This document shows, piece by piece, positions 57,563-64,000 of a DNA stretch of 64,000 bases. Source of the stretch: Paenibacillus tuaregi. GTDB taxonomy: Bacteria; Bacillota; Bacilli; Paenibacillales; Paenibacillaceae. The notes under the pieces were generated by a model. That model ran no database searches and was not told the origin of the DNA. It was given only the letters and a program-made list of their open reading frames with translations. The translations under genes were made by a program, and so were the position numbers. The stretch spans positions 1,902,503 through 1,966,502 of the forward strand of contig NZ_LT575476.1 in NCBI RefSeq assembly GCF_900086655.1, in the 5' to 3' direction. Within the stretch, counting starts at the first letter, position 1. The number at the start of each line of letters is the position of its first letter.

Positions 57563-58093
57563 TTATATTTGCGCGAGTAGTTCTTTGCGTTTCGCTTCGT
57601 ATTCTTCGTCCGTGATTAACTGTTTGTTTCGTAACTCGCTGAGCTTCTCGATCTTTGTAAAGACATCGTCCGAGGGCTGGGTACTTACATGCTGGGCGGA
57701 TTGTTGCTGGTGGCTTGGAGCTGGCGCAGGGCTGTTTTGCAATTTATAAATAAGCTGCTCAAGTCTTAAAAAGTGATCGAAGTTGTCGCTTATCATTACT
57801 GTATTCTCATCTTGCGCATAATCAAAAGCAGTGCTGTATCTTTTGGTACGGTCGCCGACCCCGGAGGCAATTATTTGAAAGTGCCCACGAGTTAGAAGGT
57901 TTGGCTTCTTTGTTTGGATTGATGAGATACTTTTAATCGTATAAGTTTTAAATGACTTACGGTCAAGGAGTTTTCCACGTAATAAATAGACTACGCTCTC
58001 CGTAACCGCCAGCAGACCGTTAACGCCCTCAGCCCAGTCAAGTATATCTTTTTTATTAACTCGTTCTATAAGTTTTTGATGGAGTTTAGACAT
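57563..58093 (-). CDS. PH-domain plus SHOCT-domain protein (lysogenic gene)
   Basis: A 176-residue protein. An N-terminal bacterial PH-like barrel (GVNGLLAVTESVVYLLRGK, SFKTYTIKSISSIQTKKPN) is followed by a glutamine/proline linker and a C-terminal SHOCT helix pair (IEKLSELRNKQLITDEEYEA). SHOCT domains often promote oligomerisation. ATG 58093 has AGGAGG upstream. Minus-strand and AT-rich, beyond the late operon: a lysogen-expressed cargo gene of unknown role. Confidence 0.68.
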   Translation of the reverse strand: MSKLHQKLIERVNKKDILDWAEGVNGLLAVTESVVYLLRGKLLDRKSFKTYTIKSISSIQTKKPNLLTRGHFQIIASGVGDRTKRYSTAFDYAQDENTVMISDNFDHFLRLEQLIYKLQNSPAPAPSHQQQSAQHVSTQPSDDVFTKIEKLSELRNKQLITDEEYEAKRKELLAQI

Positions 58094-58159
58094 ATATGAT
58101 CCTCCTGAACTATTTATACAACTAATCTACCAAATATCCCCAAGGAATTCTATATGAAA

Positions 58160-58531
58160 TTAACTCTTCACAAGGAACTGGCCGCTTAGATACTCACGCA
58201 TCAGCTTCCCGGCCTCCGCAGATAAAAATTCCCACATCATTCCGCTTTCTCCGGTATACCCGCGACAAATAAATCGCGCCGTTACGTCCTTTGGTCCGCG
58301 CTCAACCTCGTACACTTTAATGCCGCGCCGCCTAAACTGCCGCCGAATCTCCGTTAGATCCTTCGTTACCCGATCGGCCGCTTGCGTAATTATGCCCGTA
58401 TAAATATCCGGTGATTTGACCGCTGACGCGATCAGTTTACTATCGCGTTCAAATACCGTCAGGATCATCGGTAGTAATATGTATCGTTTAACTAGCGTAG
58501 TTTCTTCGTCGGTTATGTATCCGGGAGCCAT
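58160..58531 (-). CDS. hypothetical SOS-regulated prophage protein
   Basis: A 123-residue basic protein (LVKRYILLPMILTVFERDSK, IRRQFRRRGIKVYEVERGP, VTARFICRGYTG). ATG 58531 is preceded by ACGGAGG; a longer upstream frame would run through the promoter. The promoter carries a LexA box over the start site, so it should be made after DNA damage. Function unknown; it may help prophage induction or repair. Confidence 0.66.
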   Translation of the reverse strand: MAPGYITDEETTLVKRYILLPMILTVFERDSKLIASAVKSPDIYTGIITQAADRVTKDLTEIRRQFRRRGIKVYEVERGPKDVTARFICRGYTGESGMMWEFLSAEAGKLMREYLSGQFLVKS

Positions 58532-58551
58532 ACGCCACACCTCCGTAAAAC

Positions 58552-58596
58552 ACGAATATATGTTCGTATTATAAAACGGGAATCGGCGGCAGGCAA
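58552..58596 (-). promoter_or_regulatory. SOS promoter with LexA (DinR) box
   Basis: On the minus strand: TTGCCT (58591-58596), 17-base spacer, TATAAT (58568-58573). ACGAACATATATTCGT (58552-58567) follows directly. Its core matches CGAAC-N4-GTTCG at all but one arm position. LexA would block initiation. Confidence 0.75.
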
Positions 58597-58623
58597 GCGG
58601 TAAATTGCGCATTATACGAGGTG

Positions 58624-58752
58624 TTGACACACGTGCTAATTTCGTGTTATTATCTAATTCGTTGCCAATAACGAATATTGCGCGTAAGCAATCGCAAGGC
58701 ATTTCGTAAGTCGGTACGTATCCCATGCGTAAGAACGAATATTACGCGTAGG
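58624..58752 (+). promoter_or_regulatory. promoter upstream of tRNA-Leu with 18-bp direct repeats
   Basis: TTGACA (58624-58629), 18-base spacer and TATTAT (58648-58653) point to the tRNA. Downstream, ACGAATATTGCGCGTAAG (58671-58688) is repeated with two changes at 58735-58752. No gene lies between. The prophage-host junction is probably somewhere in 58600-58780, but no second attachment copy is in the window. Confidence 0.5.
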
Positions 58753-58778
58753 AGAATAGCGGAAGTTGGCGCATACGC

Positions 58779-58864
58779 GCCGGGGTGGCGGAATTGGCAG
58801 ACGCACAGGACTTAAAATCCTGCGGTAGGTGACTACCGTACCGGTTCGATCCCGGTCCTCGGCA
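58779..58864 (+). tRNA. tRNA-Leu (anticodon UAA)
   Basis: An 86-base class II tRNA. The acceptor GCCGGGG pairs with CCTCGGC, discriminator A. The anticodon arm CAGGA/TCCTG has loop CTTAAAA (UAA at 58813-58815). There is a long variable arm (GGTAGGTGACTACC) and T arm CCGGTTCGATCCCGG. No encoded CCA. It stands at the host side of the prophage. It may be host-owned or phage-carried; the prophage lies upstream of its 5' end, which is not the usual arrangement for tRNA 3'-end integration. Confidence 0.95.
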
Positions 58865-58894
58865 TCCGAAATACATAGCTGTAAACCAGACAAG

Positions 58895-58924
58895 GCCGTT
58901 CCTGTTCACACAGGGACGGTCTTT
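58895..58924 (+). terminator. terminator after tRNA-Leu
   Basis: GCCGTTCCTG and CAGGGACGGTC form a stem around TTCACA, followed by CTTTCT. Confidence 0.7.
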
Positions 58925-59002
58925 CTGATTCTTATGGGTAGTGTCGGAATCTACCATTTGGGTATAAGATAGAGAGACAGAGCTAGTTAAGGAGGAACTG
59001 CG

Positions 59003-59665
59003 ATGTTTGGCAATGATTGGGATGAACTGCTGGGGGATGAGTTAAAGAAGCCTTACTTCAAGGAACTGATGAGTTGGCTTGATCAGGAATATGCGGAGCA
59101 TACGGTATACCCGCCAAGGGAGTTCCTGTTTCAGGCGTTAAAGCTGACTTCCTATGCGGACACTAAGGTGGTCATTCTTGGACAAGACCCTTACCACGGG
59201 CCGGGTCAGGCGCATGGGCTGAGCTTCTCCGTTCTGCCTGGGATTAAGATTCCGCCTTCCCTTCGAAATATCTATAAGGAAATGTCCAGCGATCTGGGTG
59301 TGCCGGTTCCTCACAGTGGTACACTTACCCCTTGGGCGGAGCAGGGTGTGCTGCTCCTGAACAATGTGTTGACCGTACGCGCCGGACAAGCGGGCTCGCA
59401 TCATGGCCGGGGCTGGGAGACATTTACGACTGCTGTGATTGAAGTGCTTAACCGGAGAGCCGAGCCTATGGTATTTATATTATGGGGAGCCCCAGCTCAG
59501 AAAAAAGGGGCGATCGTGGATAAGGAGCGGCATGAGGTGATTACCTCGGCACATCCAAGTCCGCTGGCGGCTAGACGCGGATTTTTCGGGAGCCGGCCTT
59601 TCAGCAGAGCAAATGATTTCCTCTCAAGGCATGGACAGACTCCAATTAAGTGGGAGAGCCTGTAG
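59003..59665 (+). CDS. ung: uracil-DNA glycosylase
   Basis: A 220-residue family 1 UDG of the host that removes uracil from DNA. Catalytic GQDPYHGPGQAHGLSFSV near residue 62, SSLRNIYKE-like segment (PPSLRNIYKEMSSDLG), LLLNNVLTVRAGQAGSHHGRG (in parts) and HPSPLAARRGFFG near 184 are all intact. Length is standard. AAGGAGG precedes the ATG. Codon use and GC content differ from the prophage; it marks clear host DNA. Confidence 0.96.
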   Translation: MFGNDWDELLGDELKKPYFKELMSWLDQEYAEHTVYPPREFLFQALKLTSYADTKVVILGQDPYHGPGQAHGLSFSVLPGIKIPPSLRNIYKEMSSDLGVPVPHSGTLTPWAEQGVLLLNNVLTVRAGQAGSHHGRGWETFTTAVIEVLNRRAEPMVFILWGAPAQKKGAIVDKERHEVITSAHPSPLAARRGFFGSRPFSRANDFLSRHGQTPIKWESL

Positions 59666-59738
59666 CAGGATTTTGACCACAAATATGGAATGATCTAAAT
59701 AACGGATATTTATAATGAATAGAAAGGGGGAACTGCGC

Positions 59739-60173
59739 TTGCGTTATGAAGACTGGATCGGACAGGAAGTCATTGTTTATTGTGAGAATCAGGATGATAT
59801 TTATACCGGGATCATTGAAAGCTGGGATGCGGCGGCGAATAAGCTGATCCTTGGGCCAAGGCCGATCGCGGTGCCGTTGGATGACATTATTAAGATTCAG
59901 CCTGGCAGCCGGAACCGAAGGTATGCGAGAAAGGTCATGAAAACCAAGACAGACCGGGCAGTCCCTCATTCCGTTGGTTATGTAATGAAGAACCAGGTAC
60001 AGTTCGACAATGCGATTTACTTTAAGTCACCAGTCACAGTATGGAGTGGCAATAATCTGTTACATTTCCGAACCGCAATTCACCATCATAATGATCATGA
60101 AGTGATTCTTGTGAGCGGGGAAAGATTAGACAAGCATAAACATCTGTTCGTAGTAAGATCCATTCGAGGCTGA
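59739..60173 (+). CDS. host hypothetical protein
   Basis: A 144-residue protein, N-terminal half Sm-like or SH3-like (DWIGQEVIVYCENQDDIYTG, IIESWDAAANKLILGPRPIA), C-terminal part basic with histidines. TTG 59739 is eight bases after AAAGGGGG; the upstream ATG 59715 overlaps this site. It follows ung but is separately spaced. Unknown function. Confidence 0.62.
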   Translation: MRYEDWIGQEVIVYCENQDDIYTGIIESWDAAANKLILGPRPIAVPLDDIIKIQPGSRNRRYARKVMKTKTDRAVPHSVGYVMKNQVQFDNAIYFKSPVTVWSGNNLLHFRTAIHHHNDHEVILVSGERLDKHKHLFVVRSIRG

Positions 60174-60184
60174 ATGGGTCTTTG
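60157..60184 (+). terminator. terminator overlapping the stop of the preceding gene
   Basis: GATCCATTC (60157-60165) pairs with GAATGGGTC (60172-60180, one wobble), then TTTG. Confidence 0.6.
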
Positions 60185-60299
60185 TGTTTATTTTTGACCA
60201 ATTTCCGAAAAAAGGTAACAAATTACGAGATAACTGTCGATAAATTAGGGGAGGACTGGTAAAATTTACACAGATCAGATAACCAAAGGAGAGAAATGA

Positions 60300-62459
60300 A
60301 TGATTGGGAACAGGAAAATGACCAAGTGGTTTCTTGTTATGCTGCTTGTGGCAGTGGTTTTTCCGGCGAACGTCTTTGCAGCCTCCGGCGATGTAACTTC
60401 CATCGAATTTGAGAATCCGGCCGCAGTACATCTGTATGTAGCTGAAACCACCCAGCAGCTTAAGGTGCTGGCTAAGATTGAGGGCTTGACGGACAAGAAG
60501 GATGTAACCAGCGATAGCACTTGGGTATCCTCTGATCCATCGGTGATTAAAGTGGAAAAAGGCCTTCTGACTCCGCTCAAGAGCGGTAAGGTAACGATTA
60601 CGGCCAAGTATAAGGGCTTTAATCTTACATTAAGCGCGGATTCCGCATACCTGTTCAAAGAGCTGAAGCTTGATCAGAGTGGAACAGTGCAGTATAAGCT
60701 GGGTGACGAGAACCTGAGCGTCAAGGCGCTGGCTGTCGATAACGACGGTTCTACCAATGATGTTAGCGCCAATGCCGATTGGACATCTTCCAGCACCTCC
60801 GTCGTTACGGTGGCGGGCGGCAAGCTGACTCTGGTCGGCAAGGGATCATCCACAATTACGGCAAAATACAAAGGGTTAACCGCCTCTTACAAAGTAAACG
60901 TGGTTTCCCCATACTCAGAGCTTAAATTGGTTCCTGAGCAGAGCTTGCCCGATGGCGACATTGAAATGCTCGTAGGGGACAAAGAGCTTCAATTGAATGC
61001 CGTAGCTCAGCTGAGCGAGGGCGGCACCAAGCAAACTGTCTCCGATCAGGCGGATTGGAAATCGTCTGCCCCGTCTGTGGTCTCGGTAGACAAAGGAAAA
61101 ATCAAAGCGTTAGCTACAGGTAAAGCTACGATTACAGCTTCGTACCGCGGCGTTACCGCTGAGGTTACCGTGCTGGTACGTACAGAATTTGAGGCACTTA
61201 TTGTAAATCCGTCCAATGACCAAACGCTGTTCCTCAGCGATTCACCAGTTCAAGTTGAAGCATCAGTTCGTAATAATGTGGATACTCCACGTGAAATTGT
61301 AACCGACAAGGCGGAGTGGGTATCTTCCAACGCTCTTGCGGTAACTGTCAAGAATGGTCTCATCACGCCTAGACAGGTGGGGACATCAACGGTCAAAGTG
61401 ACGTATAAGGGGCTTAGTCGTGAGATCAAAGTCACCGTATTCCCTACAATTACAAAGATTGTCACAGAGAAGACCAGCCTCGATATGTTCAAGGGCGAAA
61501 GCATACCTGTTCCAAAAGTAACGGCAACTACCCTTGACGAGAAGAAGCAGGATTTTACCTCCAATGTGGAGTGGACTTCCAGTGACAGTAATACGATAGT
61601 GGTCGAGAACGGCAAGTTTGTGTCCAAGGGTACAGGCAAGGTTACTCTGACGGGCAAGCTTGGACAAGCTGCTCCGCTTGTAGTTGAGGTTGTAGTTCAA
61701 GAGAAGGTGCTTGTGCTTCTTCCTGAGAAAGAGAATTTTAGTGTGGTTATAGGCAAAGAGCTGCCGCTTACCAAAGTCACCGCGGTTCGTGTCAATGGTG
61801 ATGAGGAGGATGTAACCGACAAGATCGAATGGAGCCTGACAGGAGCCAATGCTGTAATTAAGGGAGGCAAGATCAAAGGTCTGGTGAAAGGGAATGCAAC
61901 TTTGAAGGGGACTTATTTGAATCAGAGTCTCAAGCTTCCGGTTGCTGTAGAGCCCCAAATTACGAAGATTGTTGTAGAGCCCCAGTCGTTAGAGCTGAAC
62001 CTTAAGAGAAGCAAATCGATTAAGGTAACAGGCTTCTACACCAACGGAACGAAGATCAATCTTTCCAGTAAAATGGACTGGGTATCCTCGAATCCAGAAG
62101 TTGCGACGGTGTCAGGAGCAACGGTAAAGTCACTGGCTGAAGGAACAGCTACCTTGAACGGGTCCTACCAGGGGATCGCAGCTAAGGTTGATATAAGAGT
62201 CGTACCGAAGCTGATGAAGCTGACTGTAGACGAGAAGAGATACGTGCTCGCACCGGGTGCTGTCAAAACGGTTGACTTAGTAGCTGAATATGATACAGGC
62301 AAAACTACTTCCGTTACAGGCAGTGCCGTATGGACAAGCTCCAAGCCTTCGGTTGCCAAGGTGAGTGCAGGCAGGATTGAAGCGGTTGCCAAAGGAACCG
62401 CAACGATCAAGGCCAAGTATGACAACAAGATTGTGACTATCTCGATTTCGGTAAAATAA
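60300..62459 (+). CDS. secreted multi-BIG2 (bacterial Ig-like) protein
   Basis: A 719-residue exported host protein: signal peptide (MTKWFLVMLLVAVVFPANVF) then about eight Ig-like group 2 repeats of ~85 residues, each ending in the pattern 'V...GGxITxxxxGxxTITAxYKG' (e.g. GKGSSTITAKYKGLTASYKV). No enzymatic or anchoring domain follows, so it is probably a cell-surface or matrix protein. AAAGGAG precedes the ATG; a terminator follows. Confidence 0.85.
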   Translation: MIGNRKMTKWFLVMLLVAVVFPANVFAASGDVTSIEFENPAAVHLYVAETTQQLKVLAKIEGLTDKKDVTSDSTWVSSDPSVIKVEKGLLTPLKSGKVTITAKYKGFNLTLSADSAYLFKELKLDQSGTVQYKLGDENLSVKALAVDNDGSTNDVSANADWTSSSTSVVTVAGGKLTLVGKGSSTITAKYKGLTASYKVNVVSPYSELKLVPEQSLPDGDIEMLVGDKELQLNAVAQLSEGGTKQTVSDQADWKSSAPSVVSVDKGKIKALATGKATITASYRGVTAEVTVLVRTEFEALIVNPSNDQTLFLSDSPVQVEASVRNNVDTPREIVTDKAEWVSSNALAVTVKNGLITPRQVGTSTVKVTYKGLSREIKVTVFPTITKIVTEKTSLDMFKGESIPVPKVTATTLDEKKQDFTSNVEWTSSDSNTIVVENGKFVSKGTGKVTLTGKLGQAAPLVVEVVVQEKVLVLLPEKENFSVVIGKELPLTKVTAVRVNGDEEDVTDKIEWSLTGANAVIKGGKIKGLVKGNATLKGTYLNQSLKLPVAVEPQITKIVVEPQSLELNLKRSKSIKVTGFYTNGTKINLSSKMDWVSSNPEVATVSGATVKSLAEGTATLNGSYQGIAAKVDIRVVPKLMKLTVDEKRYVLAPGAVKTVDLVAEYDTGKTTSVTGSAVWTSSKPSVAKVSAGRIEAVAKGTATIKAKYDNKIVTISISVK

Positions 62460-62488
62460 AGCTTGATCTCCCAATGGGGTTAGTCTCA

Positions 62489-62518
62489 AGTCCCTTGCTC
62501 AGTGCAAGGGGCTTTTTC
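62489..62518 (+). terminator. terminator after the BIG2 gene
   Basis: CCCTTGC (62492-62498) pairs with GCAAGGG (62504-62510), then GCTTTTTCTT. Confidence 0.8.
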
Positions 62519-62595
62519 TTGTTCAATAACCGATTGTTTAAATCGGATTAATCGGGTATAGTTTAAAGTAAGATATTTGCAAAGGAGGACCTGCC

Positions 62596-63003
62596 TTGAA
62601 AGAAATACCGGAATCCTATGTCAAAGCCAACCAAACTGGAATTGTACTGTTTGTTATTGCTGCCTCTCTATTTAGACAGCCATATCTGCTCGTAGGCTTG
62701 TGGCTGGTTCAGGTCATGGGTCTGCTAATCGGCCGGAATTTGTTTGTGATTGTGGCTAAGCCCTTTCTGAAGGTTCACCCGGATAAGACCCAGGCTGCAG
62801 AGCTGCAGCGGTTTAACAACACGCTGGCGGTTGTATTCTTAAGCCTCTCTCTAGCAGCTTTCCTGGTTGGATGGGCATGGGCGGGTTACCTCTTTTCCTG
62901 GTTATTATTCGCAGCTGCATTGGCTGCCTTAAGCGGTTACTGTATCGGCTGCACGTTATATTTTCAATTGAAGCAATTAAAGGCTAGATGGCGCCGGGCT
63001 TAA
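62596..63003 (+). CDS. DUF4395 membrane protein
   Basis: A 135-residue protein with about four membrane spans (TGIVLFVIAASLFRQPYLLV, LWLVQVMGLLIGRNLFVIVA, LAVVFLSLSLAAFLVGWAWA, LLFAAALAALSGYCIGCTLY). The end CIGCTLYF is the DUF4395 signature, seen beside thioredoxin-like proteins and linked to thiol chemistry. TTG start behind AAAGGAGG. Host gene; role unproven. Confidence 0.75.
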   Translation: MKEIPESYVKANQTGIVLFVIAASLFRQPYLLVGLWLVQVMGLLIGRNLFVIVAKPFLKVHPDKTQAAELQRFNNTLAVVFLSLSLAAFLVGWAWAGYLFSWLLFAAALAALSGYCIGCTLYFQLKQLKARWRRA

Positions 63004-63198
63004 GCGCAGATTATATAAGTTGAACGATTGATTTGAAGGCCCAGCTATGTAAATTGGACTTAAGAATTACGAAAAGGCAAGCGTCAGCCTTGCTATTTCC
63101 CTGCAGACTCCTACGGTTCAGGCCGCCTCGAGGATTGAATAAGTGCAGATTATGGAATATAATTGGAACAAATGTTCTTAATGTAAAGGAATGCATCT

Positions 63199-64000
63199 AT
63201 GATCAGACTTATTCGTTTGTGCAAATCACATCTCTTCGGGGTTGTGAGCCTAATTCTCTGCCTTGCTTTGTTGGCAGGGTGTTCATCAAGAGGAAGCCTG
63301 CCGGTGTCTCATGACTCCACAGAGGGAAGTGGCAAGCTCCGCGTCATATTCATTGATGTGGGGCAGGGTGCTTCCCAGCTTCTGATCAGCCCATCGGGGA
63401 AGACCCTGCTGATTGACGCCGGGAACAACGACAAGGAGCAGGTGATGCTGGATGCGCTGAAATCGTATGGGATCAGCCGTCTTGACATTGTCATTGGCAC
63501 CCACCCGGATGCGGATCATATTGGCGGGCTGGACAAGGTCATTGACCAGCATGAGGTTGGGAGAATTTATATGCCTAAGGTAAGCTCCACAACCAAAACC
63601 TTCGAATCGGTGCTTCGCTCTATTCAGCGTAAAGGTCTCAAGGTATCCACAGCCAAAGCAGGCCTTAATCTAGAGTGGGATAATGCGGTGACTGTGAAGA
63701 TGCTTGCGCCTGTCCGGACTTACGAGGATACCAACGACATGAGCGCGGTCATCAAGGTGACTTATGGGCAGCATTCCTTCTTGTTGACCGGAGATGCTGA
63801 GCGGAACAGTGAGAAGGATATGCTGGCCAGCGGCGCGGATCTCCGCTCCGATGTGCTGCTAGTTGGCCATCACGGGTCCAAATCCTCGACAAGTGCGGTT
63901 TTTCTGACCAAGGTAAATCCGAAATATGCCGTCATTCAGTCCGGGGCAGACAACAAATATGGGCATCCTACCCAAACCGTGCTTAAGCGCCTGCAGAAGC
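63199..64000 (+). CDS. ComEC/Rec2-type metallo-beta-lactamase lipoprotein, partial
   Basis: Runs off the window end (267 codons seen). A lipoprotein signal with lipobox LLAGC (Cys 28) precedes a MBL-fold domain: VIFIDVGQGASQLLISP, the metal motif THPDADHIGG, LTGDAE and LVGHHGSKSSTS. This is the soluble competence-type hydrolase found stand-alone in Bacillales. AAAGGA precedes the ATG. It probably acts outside the cell on nucleic acid or phosphodiesters; substrate unknown. Confidence 0.82.
   Translation, partial: MIRLIRLCKSHLFGVVSLILCLALLAGCSSRGSLPVSHDSTEGSGKLRVIFIDVGQGASQLLISPSGKTLLIDAGNNDKEQVMLDALKSYGISRLDIVIGTHPDADHIGGLDKVIDQHEVGRIYMPKVSSTTKTFESVLRSIQRKGLKVSTAKAGLNLEWDNAVTVKMLAPVRTYEDTNDMSAVIKVTYGQHSFLLTGDAERNSEKDMLASGADLRSDVLLVGHHGSKSSTSAVFLTKVNPKYAVIQSGADNKYGHPTQTVLKRLQK

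Noticed and set aside
1..58600. Search for an integrase or recombinase
   Set aside because: No tyrosine or serine recombinase motif was found in any gene; it presumably lies left of the window, so none is annotated.
58671..58752. 18-bp direct repeats as attachment sites
   Set aside because: Both copies are on the same side, only 64 bases apart, so they cannot be attL and attR of this prophage; operator or unknown function instead.
1..64000. CRISPR arrays and insertion sequences
   Set aside because: No regularly spaced repeats with spacers and no transposase gene were seen; the only mobile element supported is the group I intron.

Overview
The window is a bacterial chromosome segment in which positions 1 to about 58.6 kb are most of a large siphovirus-type prophage and the rest is host DNA. 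The host looks like a Gram-positive of the Paenibacillus/Bacillus group. Evidence is the strong AGGAGG ribosome sites, frequent TTG starts, BhlA/UviB and YolD family proteins, DinR-type LexA boxes, copper-amine-oxidase-like 'stalk' domains on phage secreted proteins, and host genes for uracil-DNA glycosylase, a DUF4395 membrane protein and a ComEC-type metallo-beta-lactamase lipoprotein. The genus is inferred. No integrase and no attachment site can be identified, so the left prophage end lies outside the window.

Layout. 0-24.9 kb is an early/replication region, mostly on the + strand: DnaB-like helicase, Toprim primase, sigma-like regulator, SSB, several nucleases, family A DNA polymerase, RuvC-like resolvase, dUTPase, dNMP kinase and two DNA methyltransferases. 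Many small genes lie between them, including a family of SH3-like repeat proteins. 25-31.3 kb is an AT-richer accessory island: secreted discoidin-like protein, HEPN/zinc-ribbon protein, ATP-dependent DNA ligase, Abi-alpha (DUF4393), an SOS-controlled YolD operon, a membrane-anchored Mrr-type nuclease and HicAB. 31.4-34.4 kb holds duplicated terminators, a RepL-like protein with iteron-like repeats, the small terminase and a structured non-coding stretch. 34.7-55.4 kb is the late module: large terminase, portal, MuF-like protein, scaffold, major capsid protein, connectors, tail tube, tail chaperones, tape measure, Dit/tail tip and fibre. 55.4-58.5 kb has a secreted moron, holins, an amidase endolysin and two minus-strand lysogenic genes, one with a LexA box. 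A tRNA-Leu(UAA) and host genes follow.

Notable signals. Six or seven early and packaging genes, including the large terminase, seem to start at ATC, ATA or CTG behind strong Shine-Dalgarno sites. The tail chaperone pair is joined by a classic A-AAA-AAC minus-one frameshift. The tape-measure gene is split by a group I intron with an HNH endonuclease, and the intron carries a 14-bp copy of the 5' exon end. Two DinR/LexA boxes control prophage operons. Many early proteins end in Ala-Ala, largely because the next gene's Shine-Dalgarno overlaps their 3' end. Several defence-like genes sit in the accessory island and between the large terminase and portal.

How the parts work together. The early block supplies a nearly complete replisome with nucleotide-pool enzymes and DNA modification. 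The island and scattered minus-strand genes look like lysogenic cargo. The late block packages DNA and builds a long non-contractile tail.
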